This document shows, in pieces, positions 1 to 13,691 of a DNA stretch of 64,000 nt (its first letter is position 1; each line of letters begins with the position of its first letter). The position numbers and the translations under genes are program-made. Origin of the DNA: Dryococelus australis (lineage: Eukaryota; Arthropoda; Insecta; Phasmatodea; Phasmatidae); the NCBI GenBank assembly GCA_029891345.1, contig CM056994.1, positions 137,336,457 through 137,400,456 of the forward strand. Direction: 5' to 3'. The notes beneath the pieces were generated by a model. It saw only the letters and a program-made list of their open reading frames with translations, was not told the origin of the DNA and made no database searches.

Positions 1-2302
1 AGTTTTTATATTGTGTTTCATCATAAACTACATAGCAACAATAATTGGAAATATAAATTATGAATCGTAAAACCTTTATGTTTGTTTGTATTGTGTTAGT
101 GTTATTTTAATTGTAGATGATTTGGTATTTAACAAAATTGTATAAGTGTTATGTAGATAGTCATTACTTGTTTCGTATTTTCTTCAGTTTTGTAATGTTT
201 TTTCTTTATTTTGAAAAAAGAAAAAAAAAAAGAAAAATCAGGGAGTGGGCTGGGTCGCCGGGCAGGCAACCTGCGCACGGTTCTCCGTGGGCTGGGCGTT
301 TGGAGTTAAAATTCCACCTCCTTCCCCTTCAGAGAAGGGGGGGAAAAAAATTATAGACAAAATTAATTAAAGTAGTAAAAATAGGGAGGGACTAGGGGCC
401 CACTCTTATCTTGCTGGTGGTGCCTCACAAGCCAGTGGTGGCTCTTAGAGTCCGGCTGGTAGCCAGCTAGTCTGTTGGTGGACCGGTTGGCCTGTGCGAG
501 GAGGCGATGAGGAAGGGGGGCGGAAATAACATGTTCCTGACTCCTGGCTACTGCCATGATGGAGTGGTGAGACAGCCGGGATCCGGATATCTCCCACAAA
601 TACATGGCAGGAGCCAGGGGAAGTATTATGTCTCACATTCCTCTTTATGAAAGAAATGAAGGAGATATTTTATTTAGCCATAATAGAACTAGTGTAAAAA
701 CTTCAGCGTTTTTGCCCAAAATTTAAATAACCAAATAAAAATTTTAAAAATTAGACAACCTAGATCTGGGTTCTTGGATCCGGGACCCCCTCACATTTTC
801 AAGCCTTCAGTAGTATTCCTTCAAAATTGTTAACCTATCTATTCCTGTAGCAATGTTCACTTGGGAATTGTTTCTAGAAGAATCTCTCTCATTGAAATGT
901 AATCAATAATCAAAGTAATACCTATCAATCTAGATAGTAGATAGAGTCTGATCAATAATTATTATCAAAATGATTTTCGAAACTAAATTAATTAATTTTG
1001 CTCTTGAGCCCTCACTAATAATACATCACATATAATTAAAAACAATAACATAATCGGATATCTTGATGTCATCCGACCCCACAAAGACATAAATATTACA
1101 GATACACACAAGAACAAATAAACTAAAGGAACAACACCTACACTGTACAACACCTACACAAACAAAATTACACTGACACCATCACAACATAAACACAAAC
1201 ATCAAACACACGATGGACACCTCACGAAAACGACAACAACAGTCGGCCCCTCTGTCTCTGGAGAGGATACGGGGTGAGGGTTCAAGTGCGGAGGCAGAGG
1301 AATTTTAACTTTTGACATTTCTTAATTATAATGAATCATTTTCTTTTATACTGTAGCCAAATATAATTTGAAGCCTCTGTAATATAAAAATTTAACACGC
1401 TTTTCATTTTTACAGCCTAAAAAATGTTATATTTCGACTATTTTCCAAATTTATTTTTAATTTAAGTTACTAAGACCAGTTATGGCCTTCAGCTGGGTAC
1501 TGGTACCATTTTATGGGTACTGGTACCATCTCAATATGTTCTTTTCTGTTCTGTATTCCTTGTAGCTTCGGGGTGTCCGAAACAAACAATCCCGAGGCTA
1601 CACGAACGGTTTGTAATATGTCGTGGTCATTCCAGTGCCTGTCAGGATATTCACGCTACTTTACCTATGTACTTCCAAATGTTGTAATGTTAACACAAAC
1701 TATGTTTAACAGATGACAACGTTAAATATAAGGAATAACACCCGAAATTGAAAATATATCTCTTACATTAGAGTAAATAAAACATTTTCAGTGTGTTGCC
1801 TATGTGCATATTGGATTAAGAGATTTGTTTGCTATTCGATTAGACTATGGATTTGGAAAAATCCTGTTAAAAAAATAATAAATGGAAAATTAGAAAAAAA
1901 TATTTTTTATTGAAAATTTCAAACCCAAGTAAGGATATAGATTTTTTTTGGTCTAGTTTGAGCATAAATGCCAAAAAAAAGTAATATTAGATATACGGAC
2001 GTGTGCCCTAATAGCACAAAAAATCGCATGGATATCACAGGAATATCGTCACTGAGAAAATTAATTATTTGTTATTTAACTAAGATTTTTCGATAATTTC
2101 TATACATAATTTTTTGTAATGTAATGAAAATTCTTTTAACAGTGTTAAGCCACTCAGTTTCAATACCTACTCCTTTTTTGGCACAGTACTGAAGGTTATC
2201 ATTTATCACCCCAACTGTGAAAATTGTGATAAGGAATTTGATTTCCCTACCAAGATGGTATGCTAAGTAACGAAGTGCAATGAGCGATACGACTTCCTGC
2301 AG
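1..2302. other. Non-coding flank upstream of the protease exon
   Basis: I see no convincing protein-coding exon here. Positions 240-640 are clearly richer in G and C than their surroundings and may be an old SINE or other insertion, but I could not identify a family. The block at 1200-1310 is a similar small GC-rich island. If the exon at 2303 belongs to a live gene, this stretch is at least partly its last intron; no other protease exon (His or Asp catalytic motif) was found in it. Confidence 0.4.
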
Positions 2303-2476
2303 GGTGACAGTGGTGGTCCTCTGGTGATGAACTACGACTCGTCGCCCGTGCTGATCGGCGTGACAGACTTCGTCTCATACAACGGCTGTTGGGGCGGAGA
2401 TCCCACTGGCTACTCCCGAGTGACCCACCTGTTGGACTGGGTACACTCCACTACCGGGATCACCATCAAAAGCTGA
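2303..2476 (+). CDS. Last exon of a trypsin/chymotrypsin-like serine protease (S1 family)
   Basis: The exon opens directly after a pyrimidine-rich acceptor ending CTGCAG and reads in frame for 57 codons to TGA at 2474-2476. The first residues are GDSGGPLV, the S1-family active-site motif, in which the serine at exon residue 3 is the nucleophile. Further on come LIGVTDFVSYNGC and a C-terminal DPTGYSRVTHLLDWV, the usual last strand and helix of secreted insect chymotrypsin-like digestive proteases. The catalytic His and Asp and the S1 pocket residue six positions before the serine would lie on upstream exons outside this window or across the intron, so substrate preference cannot be read. The phase-0 start at GGT fits a common intron position just before the catalytic serine. 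The reading frame is clean and the base composition is higher in GC than its surroundings, both consistent with selection. It could also be an isolated exon of a pseudogene. Confidence 0.85.
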   Translation, partial: GDSGGPLVMNYDSSPVLIGVTDFVSYNGCWGGDPTGYSRVTHLLDWVHSTTGITIKS

Positions 2477-2562
2477 GGGTTGGACACCAACGGCAGTTAG
2501 AAATGACAAGAACAAGCGTCATTGAATGAATGAAACAAATGTTATGTAACTTATAAAATATG

Positions 2563-2568
2563 AATAAA
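2563..2568 (+). terminator. Poly(A) signal of the protease gene
   Basis: AATAAA lies 87 bases after the protease stop codon, a normal distance for an insect 3' end. Other AATAAA hexamers occur nearby in this AT-rich DNA, so the exact cleavage site is uncertain. Confidence 0.55.
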
Positions 2569-4439
2569 TATTATATTAGCTACACACAGATATCTCTATA
2601 AGAATTAATTTTTCCTTAGCTAGAAACAAATCCCTTGTTAATTGTATTCAGTTGTTCTGGGAGTGAATGAGCTCCCTATACCGAACTTGCATTTCTTCCA
2701 GACTGCCGCAGCTTGCAGATGTTACCGAGGTGTGGTACCATCGTTTAATACAAGCCAATAAAAATTGTGGATTCTATATTAAATCTAAGAAACAGTAATA
2801 TTGTGTTAAAAACAATTACTTTCAAAATTTAATTTATTTGTAAGGAATAAAACGAAGCATTTTGTAAACGAAACAGCCTCAATACCCTCTTTAAATTTTT
2901 CCGCTTCTAACTTTAAACAAATTAATATTGACATTGGACAAATTGTGGTATATTTATATATGTTCTTTAATTATTATGAGCTGAGTGATAAACATTATTT
3001 GGATTATAAAGTATGTTATGATTATGATGGCAGTGTTGAACATTATTTTGTTTTTAATTTTAATGATGATGATTTTGACTGTAATAAATATATAGACGAT
3101 TATGTGGAAAGTGATGAAGGCTATTATGAATATTATGATGATGAAACAGATATTACTATGACTTCCAAAACCTTGGTTGTGACACAACACAAAATTAAAA
3201 TTTCCCAAGTGTAAAAAAGTTTTTAAAAAATTTGATTAAATTAAAAATACATAAAATCTTAAACTCATGCACTAATTGATTATTCTCACTTTTCATTACG
3301 CCATTCTAACTTGATTATTAATATTTTTTATTCCTAATTTATTGATATTTGTTTTCATTAAGTCACGTGCCTATGAGACAAAATATTTTTTGAACTATTA
3401 TCAAAAACAACTGAATTATTATACCATAAATTGAATCAATATTTATTTGCTATTGTTAATCAAATGCTTATATATATAATAGAATATATTGTAATAAATG
3501 GAAGAAACAAATGATCACCGTAAAGTACAATTGGTCAAAAAACTTAAATAAGAAAGCAGTTAAGACAATAACAGATCTATTTGCAAAAGATTCTGCTAAA
3601 TAAATAAGAAAAGTAGCCCAAAAAAAGTTTTGAAGTATGAAATTTTTTAAGATATACAACACGAATTAGAGAAAGTAATAGAAATATTAAGCGGAAATAA
3701 TTTACTTTTCATAATAATAATTTTACTCAAAAAAATCAAAACATTTAATATTCCCTTTTTCAAAAATTGTTAGTAAATAGTTTAAAAATACAATTATAAA
3801 AATATATCAAATTCAAGAAAAAATATAGCTTTTGAATCAAGAATACAAACATTCATAGTTGAAAAACCATAAAATTATAGAACTTCTTATGAATGTGAAT
3901 TTTTAGAAACAAAAATAAATATTTAATGAAATGAATAATATTTAATATCGAAATAATGCTATAGATGCTGTAAAACGAATATAATAAATTTAATAAATAA
4001 TTAAACTTATTTATAAAATTTCTAGCAAATATAAAATAATTATAATTTAGAATAATTTATACAATAATTTGCAGGTCAAATAATTTAGATGATACCTGAA
4101 TTAATCCCTTTGATGCAAAAAATATAACAGAGTTTAAAGCACAATGTTTCGCTAAGTTGTCAAATTAAATTAACAAAATATTCAACTGTGTGTAAATAAA
4201 TACAACACATTAAATGGTCCATCATATACTACATTATCAGATAAAATAAAAAATACATATAGATATCTTGTATAAACATATGTGGTAATGATAAAAAATG
4301 ATAAAACTAAAGAAATATTAAAATGACATGAAAAATGTTGCTCAAAAATTAAACTGTGACAACAGATATTCCACGATTTAATGAAAAATAATATTAATGA
4401 AAAAGAATATTTTAGAATGTGTAGTTCATTATAAGTTAC
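2569..4439. other. AT-rich region, probably left part of an old Polinton remnant
   Basis: The stretch is extremely AT-rich. An 89-codon frame at 2945-3214 is rich in Asp, Glu and Tyr and is mirrored by an open frame on the other strand; both look like products of composition. From about 3470 the + strand has short Lys/Asn-rich readable pieces with stops, which may be the decayed N-terminal part of the polymerase remnant that is recognisable from about 4440. I cannot assign them to a domain. Confidence 0.3.
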
Positions 4440-5815
4440 TTTATAATTAAGACTAATTTTGAATGTTTATTAGCAATAGTAATACATGTTAGCCAAATCC
4501 TGAACCATGACATAAAATTATATGTCAAAGACAAAAAAATTAGTTTTCTTATAATGCTAAATATTTCCATTACCATTACAATAAAACCAGTTTAATATAT
4601 TGGTAAAGAACACAAGACTCTTTTTATATACATGCTAAAGAACAATCACAATAATTAAGAAAATTTATAACAATCTCTTTAAAATAAAAATAGCCAAGGG
4701 CGAAGAAAAAAATTAAAAACTCAAAAATTTGTCACATTAGCACAGAAACTGTTAAAATTGTTACAAAAAATTAAAACAATTATTTCCTATTAAAAAGTAG
4801 TCGATGATTGTAAAAATCAATTATAATATATAATCGGAAATCCTAGAAGTAAAGAATTAAAAGTTCAAGAACTTGATGACATAAATGGAAAATATCGAGA
4901 AAGATTAGATTCTTAATGGAATATATATTATACAAATATATCATTTTTACCAATTTAGCTTTATAATGTATAATGTTATGATCACTAATTTGTTAGATAA
5001 TTAGGAAACAATGTCGAAAATATTGATTTGATAGATAACATTGAAGAATATATATTTCATTTAGTAAATATTATTAAGATATTATATATATTAATATTTA
5101 TGAGTTCAATATTATCAAATGATCTAAAAATCTTTAAACTAAAATTTGAAGAACATAACCTTTTTTAGAGATTAACAGTTACATATATTAATAAAGTATG
5201 TATTTTATCGCTCAAAATATATGGATTCTTAAGAAAAGTGCAAAGAAACTAAATTAAAATCCCAAAAATAATCAGCTTAAAAAAAAAAAAAAAAAAAATC
5301 TAATTTCGAAAATTATAACAAAAAAATAGTAAACATTTAATATAATATTTATAATAATGTACAAAATTATATAATTTTAGCGATTTTTCTTAACTTTAGC
5401 AAGGTAATTAATTTTTTTGATATTCCATTAAAGATACTTATAAATTAGATTCAATATAATATTTTAAACCTGCAAAGTTTCTCTTGGTATTCGAAGTAAA
5501 AAATTACAAACATAAAATTAGATTGACTAAATCATTACAATATAATTTTATTTTGAGAAAAACTCTTAGAGAGTCAATATCTCAATGGTGCATTTTATAT
5601 GTTAAAGGAGAATTTATAATAAATAAAGGTTTTAACTGCGTAATTCATATATCCTGCAAACAATTTATCTTAATGAGCTGTTAGAATTTCTAAAATACAG
5701 ATGATTAGAATGGGTGAGAACATTTAAGAAATGAAAAAACTAAGAATTATTCAAACAATTCAGATGAATGCTATATTCTAGAAGTTGAATTAGAATTTCT
5801 AATACAGTTATCATG
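4440..5815 (+). pseudogene. Polinton-type protein-primed family B DNA polymerase remnant (copy B)
   Basis: Several landmarks of Polinton/Maverick polymerases occur in the correct order on one strand but in different frames. TNFECLLA at 4452 resembles the exonuclease I motif region, with Asn where the metal-binding Asp is expected. VQELDDINGKYR at 4863-4898 matches the conserved His/Gly-Lys-Tyr-Arg stretch and ends at a stop at 4914. LGNNVENIDLIDNIEEY starts at 5001 and stays open to about 5168, including FMSSILSNDL. KYVFYRSKYMDS at 5194-5229 corresponds to the usual Lys-Gly-Val-Tyr...Met-Asp-Ser segment. CYILEVELEF at 5769-5798 is the palm segment that follows motif A. A run of about 18 A at 5281, stops and frame changes between these points show long decay. 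After the YILEV segment the similarity stops, and the thumb and C-terminus are missing. Recognition rests on motif order, not on an alignment. Confidence 0.65.
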
Positions 5816-8800
5816 AATATTTTTCATTAGCTACTGTATGAAACAGTTAATAATTTGGTTAAATAATGTCTAATAAAATATGTTACGTATTTACAAAAAT
5901 ATAATATAAATAATACTATATTATATAGTATTATATTTTGAATAATAATTTTAGTCTTCGCCTCAGGCATACAGTTTGAGAACTTTGTTCTGCATGCCAA
6001 GGAGGGTGCATGCCAGACGAACTGCTGGCATCCATTCTCATAGGTGTCCCTATTACACATTGCAATCGGGCGTTTCCATAGTTGGCTAGTTTTCGCGCTG
6101 TGTTGGGTTACAGCGACAGTCACGCTGGATGTTGATAAATACACGTTCCTCTGGGCCAACCGATATGTGCAAGCGGTATTGAAATACAATTATTTTTGGG
6201 ACAATCTGAGAGTTAGATTGAGGACTCCCTAGAGAAAGAAGTTTCAATGGCCTGGCGAGGGTAACTGCTCCGCCGGCGCGAGACGTCTGCACAGAGAACC
6301 ACTTGAGGTTGGTTTATTCAAATTTAAGTAAATTGACAGGTGTATTAGGTATGGTCGGTTGCTGCTGAGTTAGCGTTAAATCAGAATTGCCTTATTTTAT
6401 TTAGCAAAGATTTGCTATGTGCATGACAAAATAGAATTTAAGGTCCATACTTGATTCACCACTTGATTCAAGTTTCGCTGAATGTTCGAATAACTGATTT
6501 AATTTAGAAATAACTGTCATTATAATTTATGTTTTATTATTTGCCCCTCGGCAATAATTTTTTTCGTAAATTTCTATGAGTGAGCTTTTATAAAAAGAGT
6601 TATTATATAAGTGCCTATTTCTAATGAAATGGTTGTTAGTATCACTAACAAATAATGAGATATTTGCCCCTTTTTTATATTGATATTCGGTGAAAGGTTT
6701 GGATAGAGTATTTCAATAGTATGTTCCGACAAAAAACAGCAGGCCCTGTATGGGAATAACACCTTTGAAGTACTAGGAAGAACCCGTTCGTTGCCTCTAA
6801 AAAACATGAAATTGCATAGCGAACAGAGTCTAGTTTTTAGGATAAGAGAAGAGCATTGCGTGGTCGCAGTCTACATAGTAAGACCCTCGAATTACCAAGT
6901 AACAACATATTGGTTTTAATACACAAATTAGAACTTAAACCAATATTAAGAAATGAATATATAATTCAGTTTATGGAGAACAATGGGAATAAAAAGAGAA
7001 ACAATATATGCTGATATAAAAAATAATGCAAAAATTTTTTTTGGAAAATTAACCAGTAGAACTTATTTGAATAAATATGCTATTATCAATGACCATTAAG
7101 TATATAAAAAATATATAAAATCAGCTTAAAAATGGTTTTCAAAAATAAAATACACTATGGTTATTATGAATGTGATCTCTTCGAAGGAAAGTAAAAATGG
7201 CGGAAAATTTTTTTTTAATAACATATTATAATAATTAAGTTTTTAAAATCTCATAGATTGCTTCATATAATGAAGATGATAACCAATAATTTAAAAAATA
7301 ATGTTCACACAGTCCCCAATGCATATACATATATTCAACATTTAAAATATAAAACAAAAAAATTGCTATATTTTATCTATGAGAACACATTTACAATATT
7401 TTTAAAACATATTTTCAAGCAATTATTTTATCAACATAAATTAAACGCAAAATAAATTATGACAATTTTTTTTTACTGATAACTAAGAGACAGTTATTAT
7501 CTTATGACTCAAAGTTGGCACACAGTTGTAAGAATCACATCAACCGAAATGTAAAACATTTTTAGAATCTAAATATATATGATACTAAATCGGTTTTACA
7601 GATTTTAAAATAAATTTTTAAGATTACACTATATAATTCCTTATCAATAAATGTTTCACAAATTTAATTTAATTATACATACAAAATTTCTCTGAGCTCT
7701 ATAGTTGTAATCAGTTATGTATAATGAATTAAAATACTAATTGCATACTTTCATTTCTCAAATAATTAAGTATCAACACCCTCGCAATAAATTATGTTAC
7801 CTTTTTAATCTATTACTTCCAAAAATTATAATTAATCATTCTGAAAGTAATTTAATATAATAAATTATAAGAAGACTTATATACTATAAATATTTAAATT
7901 CAAACAAAGTTATTTTAATTGGAACTAGGTGTAATATTAGTGCACAAGTGATATGTTTTTATTCCATAAAACATCCCTATGGTAAATTGCAATGAATATT
8001 ATAGTTTTAAAAGGATTATAATTTCACAATTTTGGAACCAATGTTTAATGTATTATTTATTTGTTATATAAAACATTTCATCTCTTTGGAATCATAAAAA
8101 ATCTGACAATTGATTATCTAACTGAATAACACATATATCTGAATATTTATTCTATTTGTTAGATTATTTGTTTCTTAAACATTATTATCATTTCTAAATT
8201 GTTAATTTAAATTTAATGTTTTGTGCTAGTTCAGTATCATACTACACCCTTATAATATAATTTTTTTTTACTTTGTTGATCAACAACCTGTTAATGTATT
8301 AATATTTTCGTGTTTAACATGATATACAAAGTCTGTTTAATGCAAGATATGTTCATCATAATTAATATCATAATTCACTCTTTTATATAACATATAACTT
8401 CTACTTGTTAAAATAAAAACAGTATGATTAATATTTATCCACATGTAAATAACATTTTTAAATAGGAAATGAAAAAACAAATTGACAAGTTGGGGTTTAA
8501 TATTTATGAAGTTAAATTGTAAAACTAAACCCATATAGAACTTTACCAGATAATATAGAGTAATAAAAGCTAGTCATAGCAATTGTGGAAAAAGTCATAA
8601 TATAATAATTATTATAATATTTAAATAATTGTTCCATTTTAATAAATTATACGATTGTTACTTTGTTTTTATATATCCAATTATGCTCATATAACACAAT
8701 TTTTCAAAAATAAATCACAATAATTTTGAAGGAAAATAGGGCATTTTAAAATAAAAACATTGATATGATTCTAGATGAATGTAAAAATTATTCTTGATTT

Positions 8801-9419
8801 GTACAATGATGTGAAATTATGTAATCAATATATAATAAAAAAAACTATAGGTGGTAATACAAATTTGTATGTATATTTAGACAAAATAATAATATAAAAC
8901 ATCATTATAATAATTCTACAGGTGCAGATATTTATAATAATAAATTAAAATAATAAATTAAAAAAATTCATTTCTATATGTTGGGATAGGTTATGTTTTT
9001 ATTATTACAGATATGAATAAAAAAATACATGAGAAAATATGAGAATAAAATAGAAGGTACATTTTGCTATAAATAAAGAAATACAACAATAAAATTATTA
9101 ATTACAAATCAAAGCTTTATAATACTATATCAGCTTTACAATTCAATATCTATTATAACTATCAAATCTAAGCTATTTAATGTTATGTATATTAACTTCT
9201 GTTTTTTCAAGCTTTTTCATCTTAAGGAAAATAATCTCACGGTTCGAAAGTCATAGAAAATGCCTTTTAAATTTTACTTAATATAAATTAAAATATAAGT
9301 TAATACACTAGAAAAACCTCTAAAAAATAAAGTTTATAAATGTTGTATAATTATTTTAAACAATTTGTTGTGTTTCCTATTTGAGATAATTAGTTTATTA
9401 CAGTTGTTTTATCTACACC
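5816..9419. other. AT-rich decayed sequence with a small GC-richer island
   Basis: Most of this stretch is AT-rich with only short frames. Positions about 5955-6300 form an island of higher GC with overlapping open frames on both strands (62 codons on +, 120 codons on -); neither matches a family I recognise, and the island may be a small interspersed insertion. The remainder is compatible with the interior of the same Polinton remnant as its neighbours, but no further domain could be read. Confidence 0.3.
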
Positions 9420-9645
9420 AACAATTTTTGTATAGTTTCAGGGTTCAGGAAGCCATACCATATATGTTTTTCCTAATTAAAATATCAGGCCAGCAGTTAT
9501 GTATTCTGTACTATTATTTATATAGAACCATCTAAAGTAGTAATCCATTTATAGTTTCCGTTCAAAGCAAATTTTTTCCACTTTTAATTTTTTAAGTTAA
9601 ATTGAATCTTTCAACAACACCAGCTTTGAGTTCTGGAAACATCGA
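9420..9645 (-). pseudogene. Polinton-type integrase (rve-like) fragment
   Basis: On the - strand MFPELKAGVVERFNLT (9642 to 9595) is followed by a stop, and then, in another frame, by WKKFALNGNYKWITTLDG (about 9580 to 9527). This is the characteristic end of the catalytic core of retroviral-type integrases carried by Polintons: a Lys-Ala..Val-Glu-Arg-Phe-Asn helix, where the Glu would be the last acidic residue of the DDE triad, followed by a Trp-Ile segment. The two preceding Asp motifs were not found; the sequence upstream on this strand is interrupted by TA repeats. The fragment lies outside the long inverted repeats that begin at 10,586, so it belongs either to a neighbouring element or to sequence moved by rearrangement. 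Confidence 0.55.
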
Positions 9646-9826
9646 ATAATATTTTTTTTTTTTTTATTTTATTTAACATTTCAATATGACATAATTTGCT
9701 ATTATTAATATATATATATAATTCGGTTTTCCTTTATTGATACATTTTCCATCAAATATACTGCTTTCTTAAATGTTCGATCTTTAACTGGAACAAGAAA
9801 ATATATTACGAATATCGTCATATATG

Positions 9827-9830
<4 letters not shown>

Positions 9831-9898
<68 letters not shown>
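9831..9898. repeat. (TA)n microsatellite
   Basis: An almost pure alternating TA tract of about 65 bases. Similar tracts occur at 12,500-12,536, 18,351-18,418 and 59,845-59,912. Confidence 0.9.
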
Positions 9899-9907
<9 letters not shown>

Positions 9908-10585
9908 GTTTCTTTCAAATTTTACAATTAATTTTAACTAAATAAGCTTGTCATAAGTCATGAATTCTAATTGAAATTATTTTATTTATTGAATTAAAAT
10001 ATTTCTATCGCATTTCTATAATTCATTCTATTTTACCCTTGGAAGTAGACAAATGGTAATTCCAGATTTAAAAAAAATTCATACTTTCGTCTATTGTATT
10101 ATTTCTAGAGGTTTAGGAATATTTTTTAATTTTGAACAAATTAATAACACTTCAAAAATCAAATTTAACTCATTCAATAAAAGGATACTTTCTTTTAGGC
10201 CATTTTATAATGACTTAAAATAAATTGTGATATATTAAAAATAATACAGTTCATTAAAATTAATATTTATATTGCTATAAAAAACAATAAACATAATACA
10301 TATTATTTCAAATTCTTCATCAATCTGTAACACATTTAATTTAAATGTCGTTCGAAAACCACTTGTTATAAAAGTGATTGTGAAAAATTAGTATCATGAC
10401 CTCTTCTTACTATTATTTAAGTACAATAAATGTTAGAGTTAAGTATACAGCCAAGTAAAAATGAAATTTCAGTCAAGTATTTAATTAAAAATTTTGATTT
10501 GTTTTCTTGTGTTAATTTTTCAGTTATATATGAAAATATAATATTTGGTCAAGTTTAATAAAAAAAAGCTGAAATTTGTAGAATA

Positions 10586-11197
10586 ATTATTAGTTTATTT
10601 AAATACATTTTTCCGCGCTGGCCCTCGTGATTATTTATTTACTTTGTCAAAAACCATAAATTATGTAATGTATTCATAACACCTTGCATCAAATTTTCTG
10701 TTGTCACATCTTATCTGATATTTCCACCAGAATGCGCCACCAGACCAACATTACGAGGCAATTACCTGTCCGAATAGTTTCAACTAGTACACATCACTGC
10801 TAGTACGCAAATGTATATACTTCACAAGTATACACTGAGGATATAATTGGGAGCAAATTTAAAATATTGATAATCTTAAAATTAAAAGTAAAACAACAAA
10901 AAAAATTAATTTTCACTGATATAGTTTTAAGAGTCTGACATACATAAATTTTATATTGAATCCAATTTAATACAACATTAATATTTCTTATAAGGAAATT
11001 AATTTTAATAATAGGTTGCGATCCCCGTCAATCGACTTCGTGAAATTATAATTATTATAAGATTATTTATTTTTATTTAATTAAAAATATATTTTCAGTT
11101 GAATTTGATCAGTTACCTAGTCCTTAACCATGTTTGATTCAGTTCTCAAAACAAGATCAAATAAAAACCGAATTTAATTAATTTTTTTAATATTTTC
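10586..11197 (+). repeat. Left terminal inverted repeat of the Polinton
   Basis: This arm is the reverse complement of 33,440-34,050 with only about a dozen differences seen by eye, including one small indel in a poly-A stretch. It begins with ATTATTAGTTTATTTAAATA and contains a GC-richer piece near 10,614-10,630. The match stops abruptly after the TAATATTTTC at 11,188-11,197. No coding sequence was recognised within it. Confidence 0.92.
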
Positions 11198-12498
11198 ATT
11201 ATAATTAATAATTCAAGATTAAAATTTTTGTGAGTTTTCCATTTATTAAAACAAATTTGTAGTAAGAAATATAAATTTTGCTTCATTTCAAAGATAACGT
11301 CTTTATCAGAACCATCGAAATTGATTAAATTATCATTTTCGACGTTTGTTTAGAAAAAAATTTAATAAAACCTTTGATTATTAATTTTTTTTAAATAATG
11401 CAAAAGGTTAGTCAACCAACTAATCACGAAATCAGAACATTGTTTTAGGTCCAAATCTAGCAAAAATAGCAATTTATAAGTCATCCATTTCATCATATTT
11501 CATAAACACAAAATAAGTCATATTACAATGAATATTTATACACTTAAAATAATTGAAATTATAAATGTTTGTACCAATATGATTTTTAATTACTGTTTTC
11601 ATTAAAACCTTAAAATATTTGGTGTTCTATCATCCAACTTTATATTGTATACAGCATTGTTCACCCCAAACAGTTTCGAAAATTTGAGTTTGAATCCATA
11701 AATGTCACTACGGGGTCATAAAACTCCACCTATGTCTGTTCCGAGATGTAATTAATTACTGAGATAACGGTACCAACTTTAGTTTTTTTATGGGAATATA
11801 CTCATTTCTTCCAATAGCATAACATGTAATTAAGCGACAAGTTCAGTGACGACATTATATTGAAAATCCAACGAGCACTTTGTTTTCATATGTGCATGCA
11901 TTTCACTGTAGCTGTGTTGGGTTAGTTGTGTAATCTTTTGGGAGATATTATATGTAAGGGAAAAAGAACATTTTTGCACACTTTGTACATGACTGTTTTC
12001 AATGCAGTTTTGTATTTACCAGTTAACTAACATTACAAACACTCTCTTCGTTATTTTTAATACCAATATTCTGAAGAAGGTAATGGGCAAAAAATTAAAT
12101 ACTGCTATGACTTATTTGTTTTAAGTAAAATATTATACGAATTTTACTGAATATTCTTTAAGTGTCAGTAATGTTATTTCGTATTTCCAAAAAAAGAAAA
12201 AAACTGCAACATCTGTCAGTGTATTTTCAATCTACATTTGTTGGCGAAGTCTGGTCTTTCGCGAGCAAAAGTTTCGACGTGAGGTTCACTTTCATATCTT
12301 CACAAAATATCAATACTTTACTTTAAATTAAATAAATGTGTATGATTTTAAGCCTTTGTTATTATATGTGTCTCAATTTATATTTTACAACAGTAAACAA
12401 ACTCATATATATATATATTTTTTTCACTATAATTAAGTTTCAGGGTATTGGTATTAATGAAATTCTGATGAGTTTGTTTACGGTTGAAAAATATAAAT

Positions 12499-12544
<46 letters not shown>

Positions 12545-13691
12545 CAGTGCTTAAACACTACTCTGATCTTGAATCATGCATTTGAACCACCATATTCGGC
12601 GATTCACAATGAAGTTCATCCCCATCTTCAGTCATCCTCTAAACTCGAATGGCGCAACAGTATTCTGTGAAAATTTTAGATAAAGTTCGGACATAAACTC
12701 GGAAAAAACAATGAACTTCAATGTTGTAACCGGTTATTGGCCAGGCAATTTTCCCTCGTCTTGAAGACATAGTCTTAGGAATTCGGTTGCGTTTATGACA
12801 CTCGCTGCCTGGGAGTCACCCTGAGAGGATGTCTTCCCCGACACGAAGACAGATCAAGGTAGGGCAATAGACGGCCTTCTTACAGAAATAGCTATATAGT
12901 TGCCCTGTAACGAACTTACAACCATACGTTTAATAATTGGAACACTGCTATATATGTTTATTTCCGATTGTTTGTTATATGGCGTGGTGAATAAAAGTAT
13001 AGAATTTTAAGTTAAATTAATTATGCGCCTTCAGCAGGAAACACATAAGTTTACAAATTTTGACGAATTGCCCACTGAAAAATATAACACCAAGTCGTCT
13101 ATAATAAATTTATTTTTAAATACACAGTATGCAACATAATATCATGGCATAAAATCCGTCGCGATATTTGGAATATAGAATATAAAATAATCTAACTTGC
13201 AAAGATGCATATGCAGGTTGGCGATGTTTCAGCCCAAGCCTGCCAAAGCAACATGGCCGTAACAACGATAAATTTTCGAATGTCTATAGGACAGACCTAG
13301 CTCCTCCAATGTCAATATTCATTTTTCCAGCAAACATCGTGCACATATGTTCACCTCCACCATCATACCCAGTATGAGGCTCGAAGATTCCTTAAATATT
13401 GCACCCTGTCAGCCCTGCATGATGTCACAAAGATACAAAATCTCTTATTATGCAAGTACACAAGCAATAAATTCGCGAAAAACTTTAAAAATAAACATGT
13501 TTGCGCACATGAAAAACATTTACCCCTGTAAAAAAAAAATACATATGCCTGCAATAGAGATTACTCAGGTAAAATGGTCTACTGCAATATGCGAAATTAT
13601 AAAGAATTTCGACACGTGACCTCAAGCCCCCAGCGAAAACAGATCCCAGGCCAATTCTGCAACGATCACCTCTTCCGCAACGCAGCATCCA
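11198..13691. other. Polinton interior without an identified gene
   Basis: The first kilobase is AT-rich; on the - strand near 11,290-11,340 a short readable piece (LINFDGSDKDVIF) looks protein-like but I cannot assign it. A TA microsatellite lies at 12,500-12,536. From about 12,590 to 13,690 the composition is less AT-rich, suggesting one or more further insertions, and contains small open frames on both strands with no recognisable motif. Confidence 0.3.

Noticed and set aside
2945-3214. 89-codon acidic open frame (+) with an 84-codon frame on the opposite strand
   Set aside because: Both strands are open over the same bases and the sequence is simple TAT/GAT/AAT-rich; composition explains it and no motif is seen.
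5827-6292. Overlapping frames of 62, 68 and 120 codons in a GC-richer island
   Set aside because: Open on both strands with no family resemblance; treated as part of an unidentified small insertion.
12336-12554. 72-codon frame ending in an Ile-Tyr repeat
   Set aside because: The second half is the TA microsatellite at 12,500-12,536.
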